Shown here in pieces: positions 52,954 to 61,322 of a stretch of DNA of 64,000 nucleotides. The notes beneath the pieces are model-generated. The model did not search any database and had not been told where the DNA came from. It saw nothing but the letters and a program-made list of their open reading frames with translations. Position 1 is the stretch's first letter, and each line of letters opens with the position of its first letter. The translations under genes and the position numbers were made by a program. Source of the stretch: Vulcanisaeta moutnovskia 768-28 (GTDB lineage Archaea > Thermoproteota > Thermoprotei > Thermoproteales > Thermocladiaceae); NCBI RefSeq assembly GCF_000190315.1, contig NC_015151.1, forward strand, positions 930,001 through 994,000, given 5' to 3'.

Positions 52954-54524
52954 CAACCACCACCAGGGCTTTCCTTAAAAGGCTGTCCAAGCTCCGTGTC
53001 AAGCCTCAGGACCTCCTCAGGCAGTGGGAGTGGCCTAACCTCGTTACCAACAACCTCAGTACTCACCTCCGTAGTGATGTCGATTGCCTTAAGCACAGCC
53101 TCAGGCTGCTTGTAGAATACGTAGAGCAGGTTGGCCAACTGCTCGTGATTCAAATCGGCACTGACAGCCTTGGTTAGGAAGGCTATTCTCGATTCCAACT
53201 GCCTACTCACGTAGTCGGGGCCGTAGTCCCTAACCAGGGCGTTGATGTATGGTTCCGTGTTATGGATCTTCCTAACAAACCTCCTCACAACCACCTCGTA
53301 AACATTAGTCCCCGCGTTATACCTAACCTCCCTCGCCATCCCAACCTCAACAACCACGGAAAGCCTCAGTAGGCCCTCGGCTTCGAGGCCCAGGTTAGCC
53401 AACCTAACCTTCGCAGCCTCAAGGTCCTCAGCGTGGAATGTCGTCAATGCTCCGTGGCCCAGCGTCACGGCCTCTGCCAATGCGGAGAACTCATCCCTAG
53501 ACCTAGCCTCGTTTAGGACTATGACATCAACACCACTCCTAAGCGCCTGCCTAACGAGCTCAGCCTTATCAATACCCCTAACACCACGCGCATAAGCCAC
53601 CCTCTCGAGCATTGGCTTGACGACCTGGTGGTGCGGTAAGAATAATTCTGCAACGTCCATGATCAACGCCATGGACTTAGTAACCAACATATAGGCAATG
53701 GCATTCTGGAGGCTGGTCTTGCCAGACCCCATGGGACCAATTATGAGTATTGGGACCCTGTGGTCAGCAAGCAACCAAAGCCTTGCCGTGTCCTCAACAC
53801 CAATCATACCACGCCTAATCAGGTCAGGCAGTGTCCATGGCCTCCTCGGCAGTACCCTTATCGAGATTGAGCCAGGGCTCACTGGCTCGCTCTCTATTGA
53901 TATCCTAACACCGAACTCCGGATCCACAACACTGGCCACTGGGTTATAACTCGTTATTGCTGTCCTGGTCCTCTGGGCAACCCTACGAATTACGTAGTCG
54001 ACAAAGCCATTGAAGTCGAAGAACACGGTCTTAATCACCCTCTTCCCCCTCCTAACCTCAAACGGCTCCCAACCAATGACAACCTGGACCCTACCGAGTA
54101 TTGAGTGCTCCATGTAGATTCCACCAAGCCCGAACCTAGTGCCTGCCTTGTTTATGTACACGTCAGTCACATCATCCATTAGGAGCACCGGAGTCAGTGC
54201 CCCGTAGTAATTGAACCACCTGTTGAACACCCTAACACCCAAATCAACGTTTTCCTTAGCTGGCTTTACACCAACCTCCCTAAGGCCCTTAGCCACTGCC
54301 CTCTCGAGCCTCATGCCCGAGCTGAACCAATCAACGATCTTCTCAAGCGGCATTGCTACTACCCACTCTGGCAAATCATCAATCACGTAGGCCACGTAGT
54401 CATGGACGCCGTACTGACTAGCCTGTATCAGGTGGACCTCAATGTCAGTCCTTATCCCGCTGAACTCCACCGTGTAGCTCTTCACGAGCCCTTGGCTCAG
54501 TACCTTGGGCCTTGAGACGTGCAT
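52953..54524 (-). CDS. TadA/GspE-family secretion ATPase
   Basis: About 523 residues. The N-terminal part ends in the RISIESEPVSPGSISIRVLPRRPWTLPDLIRRG linker typical of archaeal type IV pilus ATPases. Walker A is IIGPMGSGKTSLQNA, the Asp box is DVAELFLP, Walker B is VDVIVLNEARSRDEF, and a GHGALTTFHAEDLEAAKVRL His-box follows. It forms a hexameric motor that drives pilin assembly from the cytoplasm. The start is the ATG at 54524 (MHVSRPK), just inside the end of the TadC-like gene. Confidence 0.85.
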   Translation of the reverse strand: MHVSRPKVLSQGLVKSYTVEFSGIRTDIEVHLIQASQYGVHDYVAYVIDDLPEWVVAMPLEKIVDWFSSGMRLERAVAKGLREVGVKPAKENVDLGVRVFNRWFNYYGALTPVLLMDDVTDVYINKAGTRFGLGGIYMEHSILGRVQVVIGWEPFEVRRGKRVIKTVFFDFNGFVDYVIRRVAQRTRTAITSYNPVASVVDPEFGVRISIESEPVSPGSISIRVLPRRPWTLPDLIRRGMIGVEDTARLWLLADHRVPILIIGPMGSGKTSLQNAIAYMLVTKSMALIMDVAELFLPHHQVVKPMLERVAYARGVRGIDKAELVRQALRSGVDVIVLNEARSRDEFSALAEAVTLGHGALTTFHAEDLEAAKVRLANLGLEAEGLLRLSVVVEVGMAREVRYNAGTNVYEVVVRRFVRKIHNTEPYINALVRDYGPDYVSRQLESRIAFLTKAVSADLNHEQLANLLYVFYKQPEAVLKAIDITTEVSTEVVGNEVRPLPLPEEVLRLDTELGQPFKESPGGG

Positions 54525-54529
54525 TTTGA

Positions 54530-55597
54530 TCACCAAATCAGTGGTATCAGTGGCATTAGGAGTATTGGCAATAGGCTTATGCCCAAGCCAATACTGTGCA
54601 TTGACTCTCCGACCAGTATCGACGTGGCTACCGCCATTGGTATCAGGGCTTGGGTGATTAACTGAGGGTTCAGTGTTATTGGCACTCCAGTTATGGCCAT
54701 TGCGTGTATGCCGGTCAGTACGTATGCCGTGAACAGCATGAATACGTAGCCCACAGCCGTGAAAGGCCCATAAATGAGGCCAACCCTCACCGAGTCCCTG
54801 ACGAAGTCGATCAGTGAGTTAACAACGATGATGACCCTCTCCACGAATTCTCTGTCGCCAGCACCGTAGGCGTAATCCCAAAGCGGCCTAAGCTCCTTCT
54901 CAATAATGGTTAATGGCTTCGGCGGCTGTGGGTTGCCCAGGGTGAGTAGTTCTCCGAACGAGTTCAAAACCCTCTGGGGCATCCCTAGGTAGTTTTTCAC
55001 GAACCCAATGAACTGCGGTATGTAGGCAATTGCGAAGGCGGTGCATGAGCCCATGATTATTGCGAAGACAAGTCTCGAGCCAACGAGGCCCATTAGGTAG
55101 TGGCCGATGAGGTACGCCGTTGAGCCACCAATCAAGCCGGCAATGGTTGGTTTAACGTAGTCGTACCTAACGAGCTCAACCTGGTAGTAATGAATGAATG
55201 GGACTAATGCAATGCCTATGAGCGAGATCATCGGCGGTGAGCCCAGGATTGTTAGGAATGAGGCCACGCCAATCATTATCGCCACAACAATCACCGTGGT
55301 CAAGGCCTCCCTAGACCAATCAAGCCACCTCCTGAGCAGGGCCTCGTACTTGTTAACCAATGCTAGGAAGGTGATTGATGGGTCACTACCGGCAATGAAG
55401 TAGGAGCTCGCTATGGAAACAAGCTCACGCCTATAGCCCCTGGGCAGTGCCAAGACATTATTGAGCGCCCTGAATACCGTGGCTATTTTCAACCAAGCCC
55501 CACTCAGCCTAGCACTCTCATTGATGGCAGGCTCAACCCCATCCACCGGCGACCTAACTATAAACACTAAGTCGGCGACCAAGTCCCTAACATCCAT
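54530..55597 (-). CDS. TadC/GspF-like pilus platform membrane protein
   Basis: 355 residues with two blocks of helices separated by a cytoplasmic loop: about 95-140, 160-210, and 265-345 ending LGISLLPILLMPLIPLIW. A long basic/acidic N-terminal domain precedes them. It is the membrane platform that pairs with the ATPase encoded immediately downstream. I moved the start from a TTG at 55678 to the ATG at 55597 (MDVRDLVADLVFIV), because a CCTTTTAAG TATA box lies about 25 bases before it. Confidence 0.75.
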   Translation of the reverse strand: MDVRDLVADLVFIVRSPVDGVEPAINESARLSGAWLKIATVFRALNNVLALPRGYRRELVSIASSYFIAGSDPSITFLALVNKYEALLRRWLDWSREALTTVIVVAIMIGVASFLTILGSPPMISLIGIALVPFIHYYQVELVRYDYVKPTIAGLIGGSTAYLIGHYLMGLVGSRLVFAIIMGSCTAFAIAYIPQFIGFVKNYLGMPQRVLNSFGELLTLGNPQPPKPLTIIEKELRPLWDYAYGAGDREFVERVIIVVNSLIDFVRDSVRVGLIYGPFTAVGYVFMLFTAYVLTGIHAMAITGVPITLNPQLITQALIPMAVATSILVGESMHSIGLGISLLPILLMPLIPLIW

Positions 55598-55776
55598 CAG
55601 AGGGAGCCAATCAATGGGCTTAAAAGGGGGCTCACCATGGGAGGGTGTTCGCACGGTGCTGAAGGCCGGTAAAAGCACGTGGGTACCACGATTCTATTCT
55701 TAACAGGAAATCATTAAACAATGGTGAGGGTGTGCGTTGTTTTTGATTTTAAAGAATTAATTGGTTTTAGTGGTTT

Positions 55777-56211
55777 TTACGAAACCGTGGCTGTGTATGT
55801 GCCTGAGCTCGTTATGACAGCCACACCCGTCACCTCATCAACGCCTGGGCTGCAACTGCTGTAGACTATTGTGAGTGTCTGGCCTGGCTTTAGGGTTATT
55901 GGCAACCCACCGCCCAATTGCTCACCGTCCAGGTAGTAGGTGGCTGAGGTGCAGCTTGCCTGGCTAGTCCCCGCGTACAGTATTACGTTCTCAATACTTA
56001 AGCTCCCAACGCCGGCATCCTTGATGTTCACGAACAAGTTACCACTCAATGTGGTGGCTGTTATCATTGGTGCGTTGGCTGTGTTTAGCGACCTATTTAC
56101 GCCGCCGTATACGAGGTACATTATGACCAGGGCCATGACTATCCCAACAAGAGTCACTATCAACCAAAGCACACTGAACTCACCAGCCCTGGCCCTACTC
56201 CCCGAACCCAT
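55777..56211 (-). CDS. Type IV pilin-like protein 1
   Basis: 144 residues. The short basic leader MGSGSRARA is followed by a hydrophobic helix (GEFSVLWLIVTLVGIVMALVIMYLVY), then a beta-rich domain with cysteines (QASCTSATYYLDG, YSSCSPGVDEV) and Gly/Ser/Thr richness. This is the plan of archaeal class III signal pilins cleaved just before the helix. It lies next to the pilus ATPase and platform genes. TATA-like CCTTATAAAC at about 56230. Confidence 0.72.
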   Translation of the reverse strand: MGSGSRARAGEFSVLWLIVTLVGIVMALVIMYLVYGGVNRSLNTANAPMITATTLSGNLFVNIKDAGVGSLSIENVILYAGTSQASCTSATYYLDGEQLGGGLPITLKPGQTLTIVYSSCSPGVDEVTGVAVITSSGTYTATVS

Positions 56212-56250
56212 CAACAGTGCCTATTGGCTGGTTTATAAGGGTGGTTTTCC

Positions 56251-57039
56251 TCACCAGTAGCCCTGTGTGTATGTGCATTTGATGTGTATTGTTAGGTCTG
56301 TGCTTGGCGATGCAATCAGCATGTATGTGAAGGACCAGGTGCCGCTGTATGGACTTGTGTCCTTGGAAATGAGTATTGGCTGGGCGCTCGGGATTACCTC
56401 AAGGCCACAACTCATCTGCGGTACTGAGTAGGAGTATGTGATCTCGATGAGTAGTGGCCCGTATGTGAACACGTCCCTGGCATCACTCATGCCCCAGCCA
56501 CCCACTGCGCAGTAACCACTGTTCGATAGGTCAATGCTTAATGAACCACTCACGCCCTTGTTATTACCGATGCCGACCCAATTGACCGAGCCACTGGCCC
56601 AGCAGTCAACGATAAGCGTGATGTTGACCCACCCGGAGTCAGGCGGGGCATCAACAACCAAAGACCAACCACTCGCCTTAGCTATTATGCATACTGTTGG
56701 CTTTATTGCGGAGCAGACCATCACCACACTGGGTAACTTACTGGCTTGGTAGAACCATGCCTGGTTGTGGTGGAGGGCCTTGGATTCGACGTTTATGTGA
56801 CTACCATCACTGAAGAATATTGCCTTAACAAAGAATGGCTCGTGCCCCGTGTTTATCACAGCCATGTAGTAGCCGCCCTTATAGGGGACGACATCGACGA
56901 CGGGCCAAAGGTAATTAGCCAATACCTGGTTTTGGACGTATAGGTAGTAGCCGTAGAGCAGTCCGCCAATGACGGCAGCGGCGATTGCCATGGCTATTGC
57001 GAAGCCCATTGCCCCAGTGAATAACTCGTCAATGCTCAT
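56251..57039 (-). CDS. Pilin-like or pilus-associated protein 2
   Basis: 262 residues: a short N-terminus (MSIDELFTGA), a Gly/Ala-rich hydrophobic helix (MGFAIAMAIAAAVIGGLLYGYYLYV), then a large beta-rich outside domain with several cysteines (VVMVCSAIKPTVC, LIVDCWASG, GYCAVGG, MSCGLEV). There is no clear prepilin cleavage site, so it may be a minor pilin or an anchored surface protein. TTTTAAGT lies about 20 bases before the ATG. Confidence 0.6.
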   Translation of the reverse strand: MSIDELFTGAMGFAIAMAIAAAVIGGLLYGYYLYVQNQVLANYLWPVVDVVPYKGGYYMAVINTGHEPFFVKAIFFSDGSHINVESKALHHNQAWFYQASKLPSVVMVCSAIKPTVCIIAKASGWSLVVDAPPDSGWVNITLIVDCWASGSVNWVGIGNNKGVSGSLSIDLSNSGYCAVGGWGMSDARDVFTYGPLLIEITYSYSVPQMSCGLEVIPSAQPILISKDTSPYSGTWSFTYMLIASPSTDLTIHIKCTYTQGYW

Positions 57040-57070
57040 CAAGTGATTTGACCCCTAACTTAAAAGGCGT

Positions 57071-57367
57071 TTATTGGCCTGTGGTTGTTGTGTTCATTGT
57101 CGATGGGCATGAGTAGTAGGTCAGGTTGTAATAGCCGTTGCTGGTTGTATAGACTAGGCAGTAACCGTCTAGGGTTGGCTCATTTATGCCCATTGAGGAG
57201 TTTATTGGTGATGGCGGCCTGTAAACACCCACCTCACCGGCCCAGTGGTTTTTGTCGATTATTGACCTGGCCAGCGGCATGCTTATGGCTATGAACGTGA
57301 TTACTGCGATTATTGTTAAAGCCATAACCACGGCTGTAGCCACCGAGGATATGCCCCTGGAATTCAT
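57071..57367 (-). CDS. Type IV pilin-like protein 3 (minor pilin)
   Basis: 98 residues. The leader MNSRG is followed by ISSVATAVVMALTIIAVITFIAISMPL, matching the archaeal prepilin pattern (basic-Gly, cleavage, then a Ser-rich hydrophobic helix starting ISS). A short outside domain with two cysteines (DGYCLVYT, TYYSCPS) follows. Good candidate substrate of a PibD-like prepilin peptidase encoded elsewhere. Confidence 0.72.
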   Translation of the reverse strand: MNSRGISSVATAVVMALTIIAVITFIAISMPLARSIIDKNHWAGEVGVYRPPSPINSSMGINEPTLDGYCLVYTTSNGYYNLTYYSCPSTMNTTTTGQ

Positions 57368-57405
57368 TAACCATTTTGATAGGCTTTGTTTTTAAGGGTG
57401 CCTCA

Positions 57406-57816
57406 TTAAGCGTTTATGTGCATTGCCAATTTGGCGTAGTTGAGTAGGTTCGTGAACATCGCCTCCAGGACCTGCCAGGCGGCTGTTGAGGCGACCTGGG
57501 CTGGGTTCGCTTGGCCGGAGAGCATTGCGGCTATTAGGAAGATTAGGTATATCGAGAGCCAGGTTCCGAAGGCACCGCCGATCAGGCGCTTATGGTGCCC
57601 AAAGACCTCACTCAACGCCCCGCTTCTGCCGAAGCTCGTTGGGTGTATTACGTACTCATAGAGGTTGTAGAGAATTGCGCCTATACCCACAAGGAATGCT
57701 AAGCCGCCAATCGTTAGTAATATGTTGAAGGCTGGGCCAACAACGCTGTTCATAACCTCATTTATGACCTCCGTAGCGTTTACAGAGGCCTGAAGCACTA
57801 TGTGCATGCCCAGCAT
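57406..57816 (-). CDS. Two-helix VirB2/CedA1/TedC-like conjugative pilin candidate
   Basis: 136 residues. After a short N-terminal region come helix 1 (AFNILLTIGGLAFLVGIGAILYNLYEYVI), a basic Gly/His loop (HPTSFGRSG...FGHHKR), helix 2 (GAFGTWLSIYLIFLIAAML) and an amphipathic tail. This helix-basic loop-helix hairpin is the fold of conjugation pilins and of crenarchaeal CedA1/TedC pilins. It precedes a VirB6-like gene, the usual partner. No similarity to class III pilins. Confidence 0.55.
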   Translation of the reverse strand: MLGMHIVLQASVNATEVINEVMNSVVGPAFNILLTIGGLAFLVGIGAILYNLYEYVIHPTSFGRSGALSEVFGHHKRLIGGAFGTWLSIYLIFLIAAMLSGQANPAQVASTAAWQVLEAMFTNLLNYAKLAMHINA

Positions 57817-57837
57817 CAATCCACCGCCTCACTTGCT

Positions 57838-58719
57838 TTATAAGGGTAGTACATCAACAATGGTCTCATCAAACACCCTGTACAGGCCGTAGCTCGCTGC
57901 CAGAGCCATTGCTAGGGCTATGTCCACAGCCACATCGAAGGTCTGCATTTCTAGGGCTTGTTCATAGCCCTGGTTAATGATTAGTTGAAGCACGCCACCT
58001 AGGTACTCAACGCTCGGCTGACCTCTGGGCAATAAAGCCCCTAATTGGCTCAGTGGTTTGGTTAGTGATGCCACCGTGTATGCACTCAATAGCGGGCCCA
58101 CAATACTCACTATGACCAGTAGCGCGGTTATGAATGTGCCTATCGGCCTAGTCTGCCTAACGATTACCAAGCCAACGCCCAGGGGCAGTAGCCAATAGGC
58201 GTTGTGGGCGATCAGGTTCAACGCATATATGAGGCCGAGGTTGATTATTGTGTACGTTACCATGGTCTGCAGGTACCACGTCGACTGCTGGAGGTAGAGC
58301 CCGAAGGGCGATGTCACGGGTATGGCGGACAAGCCGAGGACCGTCCCCCAAAACGCCGAGTAGTACCCGGTCACGTTGTTGAAGTAACTAAGGGCGGTCA
58401 AGTAGCCCCACCTGAGCATGGACTGAGCATTGTTGATCTGCGGTAGGTAGTTTGCCAGGCTGGTGGCATTGCCTATCGGTATCGAGGAGGCTATTGCGTG
58501 GGTTATTGCCGGCACAATACTCGAGGCAATGAGCATCGAGTAAAGTGCGCCAAACATTATGGAGCCAATCACCACGTCAACCACCTCGTCAAGCCCCTCC
58601 CTCCTAACGTCAGGCGTGGGCCCATGCAGGTACTTAACGAAGCCATGAACAAGAACGGCGGTGGCCAGGGCGCTGAAGAGGCCGATACCGAGGAATGGGG
58701 ATGGTAATTGCACACCCAT
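57838..58719 (-). CDS. VirB6/CedA-like polytopic membrane protein
   Basis: 293 residues with about seven hydrophobic helices (roughly 10-30, 50-78, 130-152, 160-175, 178-192, 195-220 and 265-283). The AYWLLPLGVGLVIVRQTRPIGTFITALLVIVSIVGP segment resembles the LPxGxxLRxFRxTRxxGaxLia signature of VirB6/TrbL/CedA proteins. It would form the inner-membrane channel of a type IV secretion-like DNA transfer machine, with the pilin encoded downstream and VirB4-like ATPase at 47.3 kb. Own TATA-like box ACGCCTTAAT near 58740. Confidence 0.6.
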   Translation of the reverse strand: MGVQLPSPFLGIGLFSALATAVLVHGFVKYLHGPTPDVRREGLDEVVDVVIGSIMFGALYSMLIASSIVPAITHAIASSIPIGNATSLANYLPQINNAQSMLRWGYLTALSYFNNVTGYYSAFWGTVLGLSAIPVTSPFGLYLQQSTWYLQTMVTYTIINLGLIYALNLIAHNAYWLLPLGVGLVIVRQTRPIGTFITALLVIVSIVGPLLSAYTVASLTKPLSQLGALLPRGQPSVEYLGGVLQLIINQGYEQALEMQTFDVAVDIALAMALAASYGLYRVFDETIVDVLPL

Positions 58720-58727
58720 CAAACGCC

Positions 58728-60236
58728 TTAATGCCGCCTATTATTAAGGCGGTTTAGGAACTCACTAATGGCATCCGCAGTTGGGTACTGACTGCAGTCG
58801 ATTGTCTTAACACTATCCCTAATCGCATCTCTAACCTCTCTGGGTATTTTGTTGTAGGTATTGATTATGAATTCATTCATAAGCTCGCAAATATCCCTTA
58901 AATCCCTCGAAGCAGTGGCCCTCAGTAGTTCATTGATGAGCTTTATGGTTGACTTATCAACCTCGTAAGCCTTAACAATGCCTAGTAAGGTGTTCATTAA
59001 CTCCACGTCGTTGTGATTCCTCTTCAGGGCATTAAGGAGCTCCTTAATCAACCTGCAGGTATTGTCGTTACAGTCAACCTCAAACTTAAGCTTAAACGAC
59101 CTATCGCTAGCATCAATATTGAGCACCGCACCCTCACCCATCGAATTCCCACTATTATCCATAGCCCTAGCAAACCCCTCAGACTTTATCGTTAATGCCA
59201 CATTAGAATTGGAGGGACTAACCATTGAATCCTTAATCACCAGCCCATTATTGCCCAGCGTGGATTTCGACCCGAGCGCCTCCTCACGCCACTTAACTAA
59301 CTCGAGCATGGCACCGTGGACGTCACCCCCATTAATGAGCTTTCTAAGTCTCATTATGAGTGACGTGGCATCACCAGCTCTACCCCTCCCAACCAACTCC
59401 TTAACGATCCTCTTAAGCTCATAAAGTCCATCGCGACCCAACAACCTCAAGTCTTCAATATCCCCCTTATCAAGGTCCAGGGTCTTTGCGATCTGTATTA
59501 TTGCGAGCTTAATCGATATCCCAACATCCCCAGCCTCACTGAGTGACCTTAGGACGTCAACTGGACCCTTAATGTTTGTGATCAACATCTTAAGCTCGTT
59601 AATGAATTTCTCATCGCTCACAGCATCGACGATGTAGTTGTAAATCATCCTCTCGCTAAGTCTCACGACCTCCGCTACCTCGAGGGCGAGCTTCATCAAG
59701 TCCTCACGCCCCTCAAGTCTCTTGATGAACTCCTCAGCCACAGCCCTACCCTGCCTCGCAACCTCCATCACCCTATACACTAGGTAACTCCTCACAAATG
59801 TGGATTTAATATCTACGTACTTCCTACCCTCATATACAATGCACAGTAATGAGGCTATGGCTTGGGCCAGGTAGAGCCTATCGCCGAAGTCCCCCAGATC
59901 CCACACCTCGACCTGAACCCTCTCGAGCACGTCACCCCTACCCTCACTGAGCATTGTTAGGGCGGTCTCGAAGACGCACGTTGGCGCCAGTATTATTGGG
60001 ATGCTGGAGACCCTACCGACTAGGGCTGGTCTCAGTAACGTGCCTCCACGCCTAGCTAAGTCAATTAAGTGGCGCTCTGTGGTTGCCCTCTCCTCACTCC
60101 CATGCGTACATGGGCAGGGATGGTCCTTAAGCACCACGTACTGCCTAACTAAGTCGGAGAGCTTGATCATGCCCTTACTCACAACCCTCAGCCCCAAGTC
60201 ATTAACAACCTCAGCAGTAGCAACGCCTCTAACCAT
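58728..60236 (-). CDS. Hypothetical element protein
   Basis: 502 residues. The N-terminal part has a CPC motif with histidines (DHPCPCTHG near residue 39) that could bind metal; residues 130-290 are helical; a Ser/Asn-rich linker (about 335-370) is followed by a helical C-terminal domain. No family recognised. The upstream TATA box (CCTTTTAAAC, about 60254-60263) fits a leaderless start at 60236. Confidence 0.5.
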   Translation of the reverse strand: MVRGVATAEVVNDLGLRVVSKGMIKLSDLVRQYVVLKDHPCPCTHGSEERATTERHLIDLARRGGTLLRPALVGRVSSIPIILAPTCVFETALTMLSEGRGDVLERVQVEVWDLGDFGDRLYLAQAIASLLCIVYEGRKYVDIKSTFVRSYLVYRVMEVARQGRAVAEEFIKRLEGREDLMKLALEVAEVVRLSERMIYNYIVDAVSDEKFINELKMLITNIKGPVDVLRSLSEAGDVGISIKLAIIQIAKTLDLDKGDIEDLRLLGRDGLYELKRIVKELVGRGRAGDATSLIMRLRKLINGGDVHGAMLELVKWREEALGSKSTLGNNGLVIKDSMVSPSNSNVALTIKSEGFARAMDNSGNSMGEGAVLNIDASDRSFKLKFEVDCNDNTCRLIKELLNALKRNHNDVELMNTLLGIVKAYEVDKSTIKLINELLRATASRDLRDICELMNEFIINTYNKIPREVRDAIRDSVKTIDCSQYPTADAISEFLNRLNNRRH

Positions 60237-60469
60237 TTAAAAGGAGTGGTCAACTGGGTTTAAAAGGCTACCTTCTCCGCCGTAGGTTTCATGAACATTT
60301 TGCAGTATTTCGCGGTTCACGGCTTCAATAATCTTTGGATTATTTTTCACGGGACTTTACAAATGTCCACGTGGGCACGGTAGCGATCTACGATGAAACG
60401 GAATACTCAGGTTTCATCGTGACTATTCCGTAACTGTTCTAGGATCTCCATGATTAATAAGTAAAATGA
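60237..60469. other. Intergenic region with interleaved inverted repeats
   Basis: Two inverted repeats interleave: ACGATGAAAC (60390-60399) with GTTTCATCGT (60411-60420), and ACGGAATACTCA (60398-60409) with TGACTATTCCGT (60420-60431, one mismatch). They can form either of two hairpins or an H-type pseudoknot. A palindrome CCACGTGG lies at 60368-60375. The region separates two minus-strand genes and includes the promoter of the downstream one. Confidence 0.55.
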
Positions 60470-61243
60470 TTATGGACCCTTACTCATTAATTCCATGAAC
60501 CTGCTCAGTAATTCCTCCCTCCCCTCACTCCTTAGGAATTTCCTTACTGAGTCCTCACTATCACTCATGAGGAGCAGCTTCACTATGGCTAGCTCAATGA
60601 GGGTCTTAGTGTAGTAATTCTTCCTAACCGCCTTAGCCATAAGCCTAACATCCTCATAAGCCCTCATAACCTCATCAATACTTATGACCTCATCCACACC
60701 ATTCAAACCCCATTCCTTGATTACCTGCCCTATGTAATGCCTCACCAACCAGTCGCGCCCAAAGACCTCACTCAACGCCTCAATTATCGGCCTCCTCTCC
60801 TCGAGATACTCATTACTGTTTACGTCCAGGACCCTATCCAATACCTTAACTAAGTCAGTGGGTCTCCCGTCCCAGGCCTTTAGGGCTTTAATCACGAAGT
60901 CCCTCACCTGATCCCTATGAACCTTAATGCCGTGGTTCTCAAGGACCTCCATGACGGTATTGACCAACTCCTCAACCTCCCTAGCCCTCTCCCTAGCCTC
61001 ATCCCTTACCCCACCAACCATACTAAACCTCTTCCTTAACCAAGTGATTTTAGGGTTGGGTGAAACTTTCACACTGCTATGCATACTAGTATTACCCACC
61101 CTCGGGTCCGACCTTACCGGCCACAGCTCAGTGCCCTCGATGGGCGTGGAGTCATTGAGCACAAGACCAGTGGCTATGTCCACTAGGTAGCCCTCGTCAT
61201 TGACAATGATCCTCGGCAAAGCCTCACCGGATCCCTGAACCAT
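60470..61243 (-). CDS. Hypothetical protein with a TFB-like N-terminal pattern
   Basis: 257 residues. Residues 10-55 (GYLVDIATGLVLNDSTPIEG, then TELWPVRSDPRVGNTSMHSS) align by eye with the ribbon and reader of archaeal TFB (CxxCGxVxxDxxIDxGPEW...RVGAPxSxSxH), but the zinc cysteines are absent. The rest is helical (EVEELVNTVMEVLENHGIKV..., HYIGQVIKEWG...) and could be a degenerate cyclin-like domain. A transcription factor derived from TFB is a speculative inference; otherwise unknown. Confidence 0.45.
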   Translation of the reverse strand: MVQGSGEALPRIIVNDEGYLVDIATGLVLNDSTPIEGTELWPVRSDPRVGNTSMHSSVKVSPNPKITWLRKRFSMVGGVRDEARERAREVEELVNTVMEVLENHGIKVHRDQVRDFVIKALKAWDGRPTDLVKVLDRVLDVNSNEYLEERRPIIEALSEVFGRDWLVRHYIGQVIKEWGLNGVDEVISIDEVMRAYEDVRLMAKAVRKNYYTKTLIELAIVKLLLMSDSEDSVRKFLRSEGREELLSRFMELMSKGP

Positions 61244-61322
61244 CTAACTCTTTCTACGCAATACGCTTAATAAGGCATTAACGGGGCTAAATAATCAATA
61301 GTGATTAATAAATAGTCTATAG

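Noticed and set aside
60361-60431. CRISPR repeat array
   Set aside because: The GTTTCATCG-containing strings are inverted rather than direct, occur once each, and have no regular spacers.
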